Source: an uncultured Clostridia bacterium (GTDB lineage: Bacteria > Bacillota > Clostridia > Christensenellales > UBA1242). From it: a stretch of DNA of 43,338 nucleotides. Under the pieces are notes generated by a model. It did no database searches. It was not told the DNA's origin and worked only from the letters and a program-made list of their open reading frames with translations. Below, piece by piece: positions 6,779 through 14,858 of the stretch. Numbering within the stretch: the first letter of the stretch is position 1; the number at the start of each line of letters is the position of its first letter. The DNA lies in assembly GCA_944348085.1 (NCBI GenBank), contig CALVMU010000011.1:1-43338 (forward strand), read 5' to 3'. The position numbers were made by a program, and so were the translations under genes.

Positions 6779-7831
6779 TTACAAAATTTCGATAAGCTTA
6801 AATGAAACCTTTTCTTCTTGTTCATCTTTATCAAGAACTTGCACTCTGACCTTTTGGTCAAGTTTGACAATTTCATAAATTTGTCGATTGTTTTCTTCAG
6901 TTGCATTTTTGATATGAAGCAATCCACTTGCTCCATTTTCAAGTTTTACGATTGCACCAAACTTCAAGATTTTGACAACCACTCCGCTGTAGACCTCTCC
7001 AACTTCAAGCTGTTTGATTGCCGTAAGTTTTGGGCTGTCTGCAAGAGCTTTAAGTGACAAAGCAACTTTTTTGTTTGTTCTGTCAACTTCAATAACTTTA
7101 AAGTTGTATTCCTCGCCAACCTTTATCACCTCGTCAGGTGAAGAGATATGGTTGTAAGAGATGTTTGAAATATGCAAAAAGCAATCGATTCCACCTACTT
7201 CAACAAAAGCGCCATAAGGCAAAATTTTCTTTATTTTTCCTTTGACAATTTTGTTGATGAAAATGGAATTCCAAAACAACTCTTCATTTGTCTTTTGGAT
7301 TTGCTCTTCCAAAAGTTTTATGCTTGCAATAATCTTTTTCTCTTCTTTGTTGATTTCAGTCACAACTCCGTCAAACTGTTTGCCCACGCATTTTCTTTTG
7401 TCATGAAATTTGACTGAAACTTCACTGTTTGGCACAAAGATTTGATATTCTCCCATTTTAGAAATCAGACCATTTTCGTCATAGCCTGAAGGAACAAAAG
7501 AAAAGGTGCTTCCAAGCTTAAGACGAGATGCATTTTGAGATTGCAAGATCTGATTGTCAGCCAGGTCTTTTGAAACCTCGATAAGTCCTTCTTCATTCTT
7601 AGACTTTGTTATCACAACTTTAAAGCGGTCACCAATCAAAATGTCGTCATAGCCCACTGCTTCTTCTCTTGGCAAAAAAGCATCGTTTTTTCCGCCAATG
7701 TTGAAAATCGCTCCGTCATCGCGCTTGATAACCACCACTCCGTCAAACATCTGCCCTTTCTTGTAAGAGGCAAAAGTCTTTTCGATTGCATCCAAACCAA
7801 ATTTTTCGTCATTTACATTTTTGTCGCTCAT
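6779..7831 (-). CDS. Protein with four S1 RNA-binding domains (ribosomal protein S1-like), 350 aa
   Basis: Four OB-fold S1 modules are visible at about residues 25-92, 100-170, 186-262 and 275-350. The third and fourth keep the S1 signature best (GKIKKILPYGAFVEVGG...LHIS; GVVVKILKFGAIVKL...GLLHI). Low-GC Gram-positive S1 homologues typically carry four domains, against six in E. coli, and bind single-stranded RNA in translation or mRNA handling. The start at 7831 follows an AAAGGAA ribosome binding site. It is the last gene of the gpr-to-S1 operon, 28 nt after plsC; plsC next to an S1 gene is a familiar clostridial arrangement. Confidence 0.88.
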   Translation of the reverse strand: MSDKNVNDEKFGLDAIEKTFASYKKGQMFDGVVVIKRDDGAIFNIGGKNDAFLPREEAVGYDDILIGDRFKVVITKSKNEEGLIEVSKDLADNQILQSQNASRLKLGSTFSFVPSGYDENGLISKMGEYQIFVPNSEVSVKFHDKRKCVGKQFDGVVTEINKEEKKIIASIKLLEEQIQKTNEELFWNSIFINKIVKGKIKKILPYGAFVEVGGIDCFLHISNISYNHISSPDEVIKVGEEYNFKVIEVDRTNKKVALSLKALADSPKLTAIKQLEVGEVYSGVVVKILKFGAIVKLENGASGLLHIKNATEENNRQIYEIVKLDQKVRVQVLDKDEQEEKVSFKLIEIL

Positions 7832-7859
7832 AATTTTTCCTTTGAAATAGAATATCAAA

Positions 7860-8468
7860 TTATTTCTTTTTTGTCAAAGAATTGAGCGTTGTTTGCCTAA
7901 GTTCGTCCATTTTTTCAGCAATAATCCCACTTGCCTCTGTCAAAGTCTCGTTGTCAAGCTTTTTTCCATAAAACTGCTCTAGGCTGAAAGGTTCACCTAT
8001 CACGACAGTTGTTTTGCGCCAAAATTTAGGCTTCTTGGCAATAAACATTGGAACAACTGGAACTTTTGCCTTGATTGCAAACATTGCAACGCCATGTTTA
8101 ACCTCGCCAAGTTCCATATTCTCATTGTCATGTCTTGTGCCCTCAGGAAAAATCACAAGTTTTTTGCCATCTTTAAGAGTTTTCATGCAATTTTTGATTG
8201 CTCCAACATCAGTTGACTGTCTGTCAATCTTGATTGCGCCAACACTTTTCAAAAAACTGCCAAAAAGCTTGTTCTTGAAAAGTTCTTTTTTTGCAACATA
8301 ATACTTTTTCTCCCAAGTATGCACAGCAAGAAGCACAGCATCCAAATTTGATGTGTGGTTGCTGGAAATTATGCATGCCCCTTTTGGAATGTTTTCTTTT
8401 CCAATAAACTTTGCTGGATAGCACATTCTTATTGGCAATGTTAAAAGAATTTGAACAAAATGAAACAT
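7860..8468 (-). CDS. plsC: 1-acyl-sn-glycerol-3-phosphate acyltransferase
   Basis: Adds the second acyl chain to lysophosphatidic acid to make phosphatidic acid, on the cytoplasmic face of the membrane. The 202-aa protein carries the acyltransferase motif H38-TSNL-D43 (HX4D) and the glycerophosphate-binding FPEGTR motif near residue 108, in the usual order and spacing. The N-terminal ~15 residues are hydrophobic and may anchor it. AAGGAGG precedes the ATG. It is followed by the S1 gene in the same operon. Confidence 0.93.
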   Translation of the reverse strand: MFHFVQILLTLPIRMCYPAKFIGKENIPKGACIISSNHTSNLDAVLLAVHTWEKKYYVAKKELFKNKLFGSFLKSVGAIKIDRQSTDVGAIKNCMKTLKDGKKLVIFPEGTRHDNENMELGEVKHGVAMFAIKAKVPVVPMFIAKKPKFWRKTTVVIGEPFSLEQFYGKKLDNETLTEASGIIAEKMDELRQTTLNSLTKKK

Positions 8469-8536
8469 ATTTGCCTCCTTTTTTTATAAAGCGTTTTTTA
8501 TTTTTCCACAACGATTTTAATGCCTGCCACAACAAT

Positions 8537-9742
8537 TTATTTCATATTTTTTGCACAAGCATAAGCCGTCGCGAATGCTGTCGTCAAATTATAGCCTCCT
8601 GTCAAACAGTCGACATCAAGCACTTCGCCAATCAGATGCAGTCCTGGCTGCAATTTGCTTTCCATCGTTTTTGGATTGACCTGTTTTGTGTCAACGCCAC
8701 CTGAAGTTATGATTGCACTTTCAATTGGATAAAGTCCGCCATAACTCAGTTTAAAGTTTTTGGCCATTTCAATAAAATCTTGCCTTTCTTTGCTTGTAAA
8801 AGAGTTAACTTTCTTTTGTCCGTCAATTTTAAGGCGCTCCAACACCACTTTGCCGACCGCCTTTGGAAAGAATAGCCCTGCAAAAGTCGACATCGACTTG
8901 TTTTTGTTGGCTTCAATATCACGAAGGCACCTTTCTTTCAGTTTGTTTTCATCAAGCGCTGGCTTAAAATCAATCGATAGTTCAACCTTTTCTGCTCTGT
9001 TTATATAGCTTGACATAGAAAGTGCAATTGGACCTGTCAAACCTCTATCCGTAAAAAGCAGTTCTCCAAAAAATTCAAGTTTCTTTCCATCTATGGTCGC
9101 CTTTAAAGTCACATTTTTAAGCGTTATGCCTTGCAAATCTTTGATAAACTTGTCTTTCACCTCAATTGGCACAAGTGCAGGTTTTATCTCAACGATTGTG
9201 TGGCTAAATTTCTTTGCAAATTTATAGCCGTCACCCGTGCTTCCCGTCGCCGAGTAACTTTTGCCACCTGTCGCAATGATAACTCTGTCAAAATAGTATA
9301 TTCCTTGTGCAGTTATAATTTTAAAACAATTTTGATCATTATCAAAATCTATATCGGCCACATCTTCGCCAAGCTTTATTTTGCACCTTTGACAAAACTT
9401 TTGCAAAACTTTTATCACATCACTCGACTTGTCACTTTCTGGAAAGACTCTGCCGCCTCGCTCCACTTTTGTAGGCAGACCAAGTTCTTCAAAAAACTCA
9501 CGAATTTGTTTTGGCGGAAAAGCATGGATTGACGACATCATAAACTTTTTACCATTGACCACATTTGCCAAAAACCTTTCCTCGTCGCAGTCATTTGTAA
9601 GGTTGCATCTGCCTTTGCCAGTTATGTAAAGCTTTTTGCCACATTTTTCATTTTTATCAAATATGGTCACATCATGCTCTCGACTTAAAAATCCACCAGC
9701 TAGCAGTCCTGATGCCCCTGCTCCAATTATCGCAATCTTCAC
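8537..9742 (-). CDS. HI0933/YhiN-family flavoprotein (NAD(P)/FAD-dependent oxidoreductase)
   Basis: The 401-aa protein begins with an FAD-binding Rossmann motif (IGAGASGLLAGG) and has the family hallmarks KCGKKLYITGKGRCNLTN near residues 37-54, ATGGKSYSATGSTGDGY, and the C-terminal GEVLDVDCLTGGYNL that closes over the flavin. The family is widespread but its physiological reaction is not established. The start is GTG and overlaps the rluB stop by 4 nt (GTGA), indicating translational coupling. It sits between rluB and plsC. Confidence 0.92.
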   Translation of the reverse strand: MKIAIIGAGASGLLAGGFLSREHDVTIFDKNEKCGKKLYITGKGRCNLTNDCDEERFLANVVNGKKFMMSSIHAFPPKQIREFFEELGLPTKVERGGRVFPESDKSSDVIKVLQKFCQRCKIKLGEDVADIDFDNDQNCFKIITAQGIYYFDRVIIATGGKSYSATGSTGDGYKFAKKFSHTIVEIKPALVPIEVKDKFIKDLQGITLKNVTLKATIDGKKLEFFGELLFTDRGLTGPIALSMSSYINRAEKVELSIDFKPALDENKLKERCLRDIEANKNKSMSTFAGLFFPKAVGKVVLERLKIDGQKKVNSFTSKERQDFIEMAKNFKLSYGGLYPIESAIITSGGVDTKQVNPKTMESKLQPGLHLIGEVLDVDCLTGGYNLTTAFATAYACAKNMK

Positions 9743-10446
9743 TCTGGCCTCACAAGAGCGTTCAGCTCGTCAGTTGTCAAATCTCTATAGTCGCCTCTTT
9801 TTACGCCGCCAAGTCTGACCTGTCCAATTCGAACTCTTTTGAGAAGTTTAATCTCTTTGCCAATTGCCTCAAACATTCTGCGAACCTGTCTGTTCATCCC
9901 TTCATCAATCACAACAGAAAGCTTAGTTACCGTGCCATCAGTCGACAAAAATTCCACTTTTGCAGAAGGCATTCTTTCGCCGTCAATCACAACGCCCTTT
10001 CTTAAAACTGCAAGTTCGCTTTCTTTGATTTGACCAACAATTGTGACATGATATTCCTTTTCAATTGCATATTTTGGATGAGCAACCTTGTTTGCAAAAT
10101 CGCCGTCATTGGTCAAAATGATAAGCCCTTCAGTGTCATAGTCAAGTCTGCCAATCGAAAAAAGCCTTTCCTCGCTTTTGATAAGGTCATAAATCGTCTT
10201 TCTTCCCTTTTCGTCATGCGCAGTGCAAGCATAGCCCTTTGGTTTGTTTAGCTTGATATACACAAAAGAAGAAGGAAGAATAATCTGTCTTCCTTCATAG
10301 AAAACTTTGTCTTTTTTCTCGTTTATCGTGCTTCCAAGCTCAGTGACAACCTTGCCATTTACAGAGACAAGGCCTTGCTCAATAAGCTGGTCACATTTTC
10401 TTCTTGAAGCGATGCCGGCTGACGCCAAAAATTTGTTTAATCTCAT
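9739..10446 (-). CDS. rluB: 23S rRNA pseudouridine synthase, RsuA/RluB family
   Basis: Converts a specific uridine in 23S rRNA to pseudouridine. The N-terminus is an S4 RNA-binding domain (MRLNKFLASAGIASRRKCDQ); the catalytic domain shows the family motif GRLDYDTEGLI with the nucleophilic aspartate, and KEYHV and NRQVRRM boxes follow. Length (235 aa) fits. The ATG at 10446 lies 6 nt after the D,D-carboxypeptidase stop; an in-frame GTG at 10461 would add five residues and overlap that gene. Neither has a strong ribosome binding site, so re-initiation is likely. RsuA versus RluB specificity cannot be fully settled from sequence. Confidence 0.9.
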   Translation of the reverse strand: MRLNKFLASAGIASRRKCDQLIEQGLVSVNGKVVTELGSTINEKKDKVFYEGRQIILPSSFVYIKLNKPKGYACTAHDEKGRKTIYDLIKSEERLFSIGRLDYDTEGLIILTNDGDFANKVAHPKYAIEKEYHVTIVGQIKESELAVLRKGVVIDGERMPSAKVEFLSTDGTVTKLSVVIDEGMNRQVRRMFEAIGKEIKLLKRVRIGQVRLGGVKRGDYRDLTTDELNALVRPE

Positions 10447-10454
10447 GTTTTTTC

Positions 10455-11600
10455 TTACCACTCGGTCAAAACATCAAAAAGTTTTTGCCAGAGTGAATTT
10501 CTCCTTACACTCTCTATTGTAAATATTTTTTCAGAGAAATGCAAGTCTTTGCCAACATAAATTTCAACCTTTCCAACTTCTTGCCCTTTTTCTATAGGCG
10601 CTTCCAGGCTTTTCACAAGTTCATACTTTATCTGAACGCTTTCTTTTTCGCTATCAGTCAGCGGATAAAGATACTTGCCAAAGGTGCCAATCTTAACGCT
10701 TTCCTGCCTGCCATTTGTAACTGCAATTTCGCTTGGCAGATTATAAAATTTTGTCAGGTCATAAAGTTTGTAACTTGCAAAGGCCTCTTCCATAAACCTA
10801 GAGCATTCTTCAAACATAGGCCCACAATTGAGAACCACGCACACAACATCCATTCCGTCACGCTCAGCAGAAGAAACAAGGCATCTCCCCGCATCGTCAG
10901 TGAACCCAGTTTTAACGCCATTGCAACCATCAAAGCTGTTTAGCAGTTTGTTTTTGTTTTTCAGATATCTGGTCTTTCCATCAGCATTTGTTATCTTGGC
11001 ATTTTTGGTTGAAACAATCTCTTTAAAAGTTGGGTTCTGCATTGCATAGCTTGTTATAAGTGCAAGGTCATAGGCTGTTGTGTAATGAGTTTTTGAGTCA
11101 AGCCCATGCGTGTTGTCAAAATGAGAATTGGTTGCGCCTATCTTTTTGGCAGTCTTGTTCATAAGGTCTACAAATTTGCTAATCGTTCCGCTGATATGTT
11201 CTCCGATTGCCACAGAGGCGTCGTTGCCAGAGATAAGCATAAGCCCATACAAAAGGTCACGCGTTGAAAAAACTTCGCCCTTTCTTAAATACAAACTTGT
11301 GCCTGGCACGCCAACTGCCTTCGGTGAAATTTCAAAGGTTTTGTCAAGGTCGTCACAATTTTCTATGGCTGTGATTGCCGTCATAATCTTTGTCGTTGAT
11401 GCCATTGCAAGTTTTGTGTCCATGTTTTTGCTGTTTAAAACCCTCTTCGACGAGGCTTCCATAACGCACATTGCTTTTGCGCTTAAGTAAGATGCCTCTG
11501 CCATCACCTTTGGTGTGAGCGAAAAGATAATCCCTCCAAAAACCGCTGTTAGAAGAAATATGATAACAAAAAACAGACAGGTAAATCTTATCATTTTCAT
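10455..11600 (-). CDS. D-alanyl-D-alanine carboxypeptidase (DacA/DacF-type low-molecular-weight PBP)
   Basis: A secreted serine peptidase that removes the terminal D-Ala from peptidoglycan stem peptides. Hydrophobic residues 4-28 form a signal peptide with a likely cleavage near VMAEA (33-37). The active-site motifs are all present: S68-TT-K71 (SxxK), S124-GN (SxN) and K230-TG (KTG). The C-terminal ~90 residues fit the beta-rich PBP5_C domain. Position right after ytfJ in a gpr-led operon suggests a DacF-like role in the spore cortex, although a vegetative role is possible. It overlaps ytfJ by 4 nt (ATGA). Confidence 0.94.
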   Translation of the reverse strand: MKMIRFTCLFFVIIFLLTAVFGGIIFSLTPKVMAEASYLSAKAMCVMEASSKRVLNSKNMDTKLAMASTTKIMTAITAIENCDDLDKTFEISPKAVGVPGTSLYLRKGEVFSTRDLLYGLMLISGNDASVAIGEHISGTISKFVDLMNKTAKKIGATNSHFDNTHGLDSKTHYTTAYDLALITSYAMQNPTFKEIVSTKNAKITNADGKTRYLKNKNKLLNSFDGCNGVKTGFTDDAGRCLVSSAERDGMDVVCVVLNCGPMFEECSRFMEEAFASYKLYDLTKFYNLPSEIAVTNGRQESVKIGTFGKYLYPLTDSEKESVQIKYELVKSLEAPIEKGQEVGKVEIYVGKDLHFSEKIFTIESVRRNSLWQKLFDVLTEW

Positions 11601-12022
11601 TTTGTCTTTCTCCCCTTTGTTTCATGCTCTTCCTCTTTTTCGGCAGTTTTTTGATTGACTTTGTTCATAAATGTGTTAAACATATTTAAAATCGTTTGGT
11701 AAAGCGTTTTGTTTTCAACATTGACAAAGGTTATGTCGCCATCATTTTCCACCAAAAAACCAACTGGCGCAACGCTCATCCCGCCACTTGAACCACCAGC
11801 CATTGGAAAGTGTCTGGCAACTCGTCTGGCTGAAAGGTCAGCATATTCACCGCCACCAACCACATAGCCCACACTGACTTTTGAAATCGGGATGATTGTT
11901 TTTCCGCTTTCAGTGACAATTGCATCGCCAATAACAGTGCTGGAGTCAACAATGGTTTTGATTTTTTCCATAGCGCTGTCAATAAGGCTGTTTATAGACT
12001 TTTCCTCTTCTTCAAATTTCAT
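11597..12022 (-). CDS. ytfJ: Spore protein YtfJ (GerW family)
   Basis: The 141-aa protein matches the YtfJ/GerW family: VIGDAIVTESGKTIIPISKVSVGY, a glycine-rich GGSSGG turn near residue 78 and VAPVGFLV. Members are found in endospore formers; in Bacillus ytfJ is expressed in the forespore and GerW is linked to germination. The biochemical function is unknown. The lysine- and glutamate-rich tail is probably disordered. AAAGGGGG precedes the ATG, and the gene overlaps both neighbours by 4 nt (ATGA), so translation is coupled with DUF2953 and the carboxypeptidase. Confidence 0.93.
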   Translation of the reverse strand: MKFEEEEKSINSLIDSAMEKIKTIVDSSTVIGDAIVTESGKTIIPISKVSVGYVVGGGEYADLSARRVARHFPMAGGSSGGMSVAPVGFLVENDGDITFVNVENKTLYQTILNMFNTFMNKVNQKTAEKEEEHETKGRKTK

Positions 12023-12600
12023 ACTTCCCCCTTTCTCAGTTTGTCTTCAAGCTTTCTTTTGACAATTCTATTTGTTATCATGAGCGAAATCACAAAAGAA
12101 TATACCCCGTCAAATAAAGAAATTGTCGCCCCACTTTTAAGAGCAAACTCAAACACATCTCTGTTGTAAGAAACCGTGTCATAAACACCCATTGAAGCTG
12201 TTGGTCTTGTGTTTTTAAGGCTGGTAAAAAAGATTAGCGCTGCCAAATTTATTGCGCCACCAAGCATTGCCGATGAAAAGGCATCACTGGTGCCAATGTT
12301 ATAAAAAAGATAGAGACTTTTAAGCCTTGTCTTTCGTCTTAAAACCTGTGAAAAGACCTCTAAAAAAACGACTTCCTTGCTGTCAAAGCCAATTTCAACT
12401 GTGCTTGTTTCTTTTTCATTTTGCAATAAAATTTTTTTGCCTTTAAGCCAAAATCGGTCATGCATCAGCTTGAAATTGAACAAAAAAATTGAAAAAGCAC
12501 CACTTCTTTCAAGCAAGTTGCAAGAAAAGTGCAGTTTTGCCTTGATTGGAAGCATAAAAAGAACAATCAAACCAAATGGAATAAAAAGAAAATAGTTCAT
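12019..12600 (-). CDS. DUF2953-type membrane protein, 193 aa
   Basis: Its place directly before ytfJ and its composition match the DUF2953 family of spore-former Clostridia: an N-terminal membrane segment (residues 3-18), a short beta-rich part (AKLHFSCNLLERSGAFSIFLFNFK), a hydrophobic segment near 112-126 and a basic C-terminus. The function of the family is unknown; its constant neighbourhood suggests a role in sporulation or the envelope. AAGGAGG precedes the ATG. It overlaps ytfJ by 4 nt and starts 9 nt after gpr. Confidence 0.8.
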   Translation of the reverse strand: MNYFLFIPFGLIVLFMLPIKAKLHFSCNLLERSGAFSIFLFNFKLMHDRFWLKGKKILLQNEKETSTVEIGFDSKEVVFLEVFSQVLRRKTRLKSLYLFYNIGTSDAFSSAMLGGAINLAALIFFTSLKNTRPTASMGVYDTVSYNRDVFEFALKSGATISLFDGVYSFVISLMITNRIVKRKLEDKLRKGEV

Positions 12601-12609
12601 CTTGCCTCC

Positions 12610-13350
12610 TTAAAGCGCGCCCTCAAGCGCATGAGAAATGATGTAACCCAAATTTTGAACATTTTCTTTAACATCCTTTGGACAGAGCAACAGCTCTTCT
12701 TCTGCGCCAAGCGAGCGAGAGTTTATCATAAATGGCACGCCGATTGAAAAACATGGAACGCCAAGCTCTTTTTTGCAAATTCTTTTGTTTCCAAAAATCA
12801 CACCACTGCCTGGCGTCATGCCTGTTGTGGTCAACTGGATTGAACAGCCAAGTCTTGAAATATGGCTGGTGCAAAGCGCGTCAAGAACGATGATGAAAGT
12901 GATGTCAAATTTTTCCACCAAAGCTTTGACAACTTCAAAAGTTGCAAGCCCAGTTTCAAAATAGACATTTGGACAAAATTTTTTGACATTTGAAAATTTG
13001 TCAAGAGCAAACTGACGACAAACCTCAACTCCAAATCTGTCCGCCCAAATTTCTGGATTGCCAAGCCCAACAAGCAAAGTTTTAGACTTTTTGACATGCC
13101 ATTTTTTGATTAAAAATTTCAGTCGTTTTTCAAAAAGCATGGACACATAGTCAAAGCATTCTTCATCAAGATATTGAAGCAGTGGCGCGTTGATTATAAA
13201 ATAATCACCCTTGTCAAAGCCAGTTTCCTTGCTTTCTTTGTCGCTATCAACATGAAGCGAAAGAAGGTCAATATCATACTTTTTTGCCTTAACTTTTTTG
13301 TATCCAAGCCTTTCAAAGTCATAAGAACACTCGTCAATAAGGTCAATCAT
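12610..13350 (-). CDS. gpr: GPR germination protease (short form)
   Basis: GPR degrades small acid-soluble proteins in germinating spores. Family blocks present: VGLGNPEIWADRFG, with the first catalytic aspartate at D104; FETG; VLDALCTSHISRLGCSIQLT, with the second catalytic aspartate at D157; PGSGV; GVPCFSIGVPFMINS. By alignment from memory, D104 and D157 match D127 and D193 of the B. megaterium enzyme. At 246 aa it lacks the C-terminal ~70-100 residues of usual GPRs (about 320-370 aa), and the familiar RTDLA start is barely recognisable. It heads the long operon and is divergent from rpsT, its classical neighbour. No Shine-Dalgarno is visible. Confidence 0.88.
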   Translation of the reverse strand: MIDLIDECSYDFERLGYKKVKAKKYDIDLLSLHVDSDKESKETGFDKGDYFIINAPLLQYLDEECFDYVSMLFEKRLKFLIKKWHVKKSKTLLVGLGNPEIWADRFGVEVCRQFALDKFSNVKKFCPNVYFETGLATFEVVKALVEKFDITFIIVLDALCTSHISRLGCSIQLTTTGMTPGSGVIFGNKRICKKELGVPCFSIGVPFMINSRSLGAEEELLLCPKDVKENVQNLGYIISHALEGAL

Positions 13351-13356
13351 AAAATT

Positions 13357-13362
13357 ATTTTG
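13357..13362 (-). promoter_or_regulatory. Possible -10 element of a leaderless gpr transcript
   Basis: CAAAAT ends 6 nt before the gpr ATG, and the sequence through the start (AATAATTTTATG) is identical to that at trxB. No ribosome binding site is present. The -35 side has no clear match; gpr in Bacillus is read by forespore sigma factors, whose sites differ, so this call is weak. Confidence 0.3.
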
Positions 13363-13392
13363 CTTTATTTTAAAAAAAATATTTATTTTTGC

Positions 13393-13421
13393 TTGATTTT
13401 ACAAAAAGTTTGTGTTATATT
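13393..13421 (+). promoter_or_regulatory. rpsT promoter
   Basis: TTGATT (13393-13398), 17-bp spacer, TATATT (13416-13421). The registers overlap: TTTACA with TTATAT would also fit. Confidence 0.6.
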
Positions 13422-13448
13422 TATATAGACATTTTAAAGGAGAAAATC

Positions 13449-13721
13449 ATGCCAAACATTAAATCAGCAGAAAAAAGAGTAAAAATTATTGAGAAGAAAA
13501 CACTTCAAAACAAATCAGTAAAATCAAAAATTTCAACCTATGCTAAAAAATTTAAGGTTGCAGTGGCAAATAAAGACGTTGCAGTGGCAGAAGTCGCTTA
13601 CAAAGACGTTGTGTCTTTGCTTGACAAAGCAGCTTGCGACAATGTTATTCACAAAAACAGCGCTGACAGAAAAAAAGCTCACTATGCTAAAATGCTTGAT
13701 GACCTTAAAAAAGCAAACTAA
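13449..13721 (+). CDS. rpsT: 30S ribosomal protein S20
   Basis: 90-aa basic, all-helical protein that binds 16S rRNA in the small subunit. It begins with the family pattern MPNIKSAEKRVKI and contains HKNSADRKKAHYAK, matching the conserved C-terminal helix. The ATG at 13449 follows AAAGGAGAAAATC; upstream in-frame ATGs lie in the promoter. It is monocistronic with a strong terminator and stands divergent from gpr. Confidence 0.97.
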   Translation: MPNIKSAEKRVKIIEKKTLQNKSVKSKISTYAKKFKVAVANKDVAVAEVAYKDVVSLLDKAACDNVIHKNSADRKKAHYAKMLDDLKKAN

Positions 13722-13724
13722 ATA

Positions 13725-13758
13725 AAAAAGTGGCACTTTTAACTCTGCCACTTTTTTT
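13725..13758 (+). terminator. rpsT terminator
   Basis: Stem AAAAAGTGGCA / TGCCACTTTTT with a T run continuing to about 13758, 5 nt after the rpsT stop. Confidence 0.9.
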
Positions 13759-13782
13759 GTGCAATGCACACCCTATTAAAAA

Positions 13783-13810
13783 CAAAAAAACTTAGTAAAC
13801 CTACTAAGTT
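13783..13810 (-). terminator. Terminator of the 13811-14140 gene
   Basis: Stem AACTTAGTA (13789-13797) / TACTAAGTT (13802-13810), loop of 4 nt, then a minus-strand T run (TTTTTTTGTTTTT). Confidence 0.88.
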
Positions 13811-14140
13811 TTAAGCATTTTCATCTGCTTCACTTCCAATTGATGACATTACAGTTTCATAATATCGTCTTACGATAGTTGGAGTGCTTTCAATCGCAAT
13901 GGTCAATTTAAAATCTTCAAAGCTTGTAAAAAATCTCTTAGCTTTCATAATAGCAAGCAAAGATTTTTCTGACAGACTCACCTTTTCTATATAAGTGTTT
14001 GTTCTTTCATCATTTTGATAGTCTTGTATCAAATATTTGCACGCGCTTTGTGCATCCTTTGGTTTGTCAAAATAAAAATTTTCTGTTTTGATTTTTCCGC
14101 CTTTCTTTTCATGTGCTACAACAACTTTATATACTTCCAT
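13811..14140 (-). CDS. Hypothetical protein, 109 aa
   Basis: Not recognised. A GGAGGAG ribosome binding site precedes the ATG at 14140, and a terminator follows directly after the stop, so it is a well-bounded single gene. The protein starts with a short beta-like stretch (MEVYKVVVAHEKKGGK), then is mainly helical with a basic middle. No signal peptide, membrane segment or cysteine pairs. It lies behind hpf but is separated from it by a terminator. Confidence 0.7.
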   Translation of the reverse strand: MEVYKVVVAHEKKGGKIKTENFYFDKPKDAQSACKYLIQDYQNDERTNTYIEKVSLSEKSLLAIMKAKRFFTSFEDFKLTIAIESTPTIVRRYYETVMSSIGSEADENA

Positions 14141-14212
14141 TTTCTCCTCCTTTGTATAGAACAATAATAAACTATGAAAGACAAATTGTCAATAGCGTAA
14201 ATCAATAAATCA

Positions 14213-14242
14213 AAAAAAAAGACCAAAATTTTGGTCTTTTTT
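14213..14242 (-). terminator. hpf terminator
   Basis: Near-perfect palindrome AAAAAAGACCAAAATTTTGGTCTTTTTT (14215-14242) directly at the hpf stop, with T runs on both strands. Confidence 0.85.
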
Positions 14243-14773
14243 TTAATACTTCAAATCGATAAGTCCAAACTTGCCATCTTTTCTGCGATAGATGATGTTG
14301 ACTCTTCCGCTTTCTGCGTTCAAGAATGCATAGAAATCATGACCAAGTCTTTCAATCGCAAACCTTGCCTCGTCAATAGGCATTGGGTCAAGGTCAAAAG
14401 TTTTGGTCTTATAGATTGCAGGAAGATCTTCAGGCTCTTCTTCCAAATATTCAAATGGAAATTCAACGACTGCTTTGCCCTTCTTTTTGTCCTTTCTTTT
14501 TTCGTTGTTTCGCACAATTTGTTTTTCAAGTTTTGGAAGAGCATAGTCAATGTTGTTATACATATTGTCGCTTGTCACTTCACATCTGAAAAGCAATCCT
14601 TTGCTTGAAATTGTGATTTCAAGTTTGTCTTGTTTTGCAACTTTGTAAAGCACAACTTTAGCGCTTGGGTCGTCATCAAAATACTTGTCAAGTTTTGCAA
14701 GCTTGTCCTCAATAATTGTTTTAATTCTCTTTGTAGCCTTATAGCCACCTCTTTCTAAGATATCAATTTTCAT
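14243..14773 (-). CDS. hpf: Ribosome hibernation promoting factor, long form
   Basis: Binds the 30S subunit and pairs ribosomes into inactive 100S dimers in stationary phase. The 176-aa length marks the long form: an N-terminal S30AE domain (residues 1-~95, beginning MKIDILERGGYKATKRIKT) and a C-terminal dimerisation domain (~118-176) with the conserved KTFDLDPMPIDEA and GRVNIIYRRKDGKFGLI motifs. The start at 14773 has an AAGGAGGAAG ribosome binding site; an upstream in-frame start lies in the promoter. It has its own promoter and terminator, downstream of the clpC operon. Confidence 0.95.
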   Translation of the reverse strand: MKIDILERGGYKATKRIKTIIEDKLAKLDKYFDDDPSAKVVLYKVAKQDKLEITISSKGLLFRCEVTSDNMYNNIDYALPKLEKQIVRNNEKRKDKKKGKAVVEFPFEYLEEEPEDLPAIYKTKTFDLDPMPIDEARFAIERLGHDFYAFLNAESGRVNIIYRRKDGKFGLIDLKY

Positions 14774-14792
14774 ATCTTCCTCCTTCAAGTTT

Positions 14793-14821
14793 ATTGTATC
14801 AAATAGTTTGATTTTTTCCAA
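14793..14821 (-). promoter_or_regulatory. hpf promoter
   Basis: Minus-strand TTGGAA (14816-14821), 17-bp spacer, TACAAT (14793-14798), 19 nt upstream of the ATG with a strong ribosome binding site between. Confidence 0.6.
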
Positions 14822-14858
14822 ATAAATTCAAGAGGTTTTTGCTTTCTTTTGACGATTT

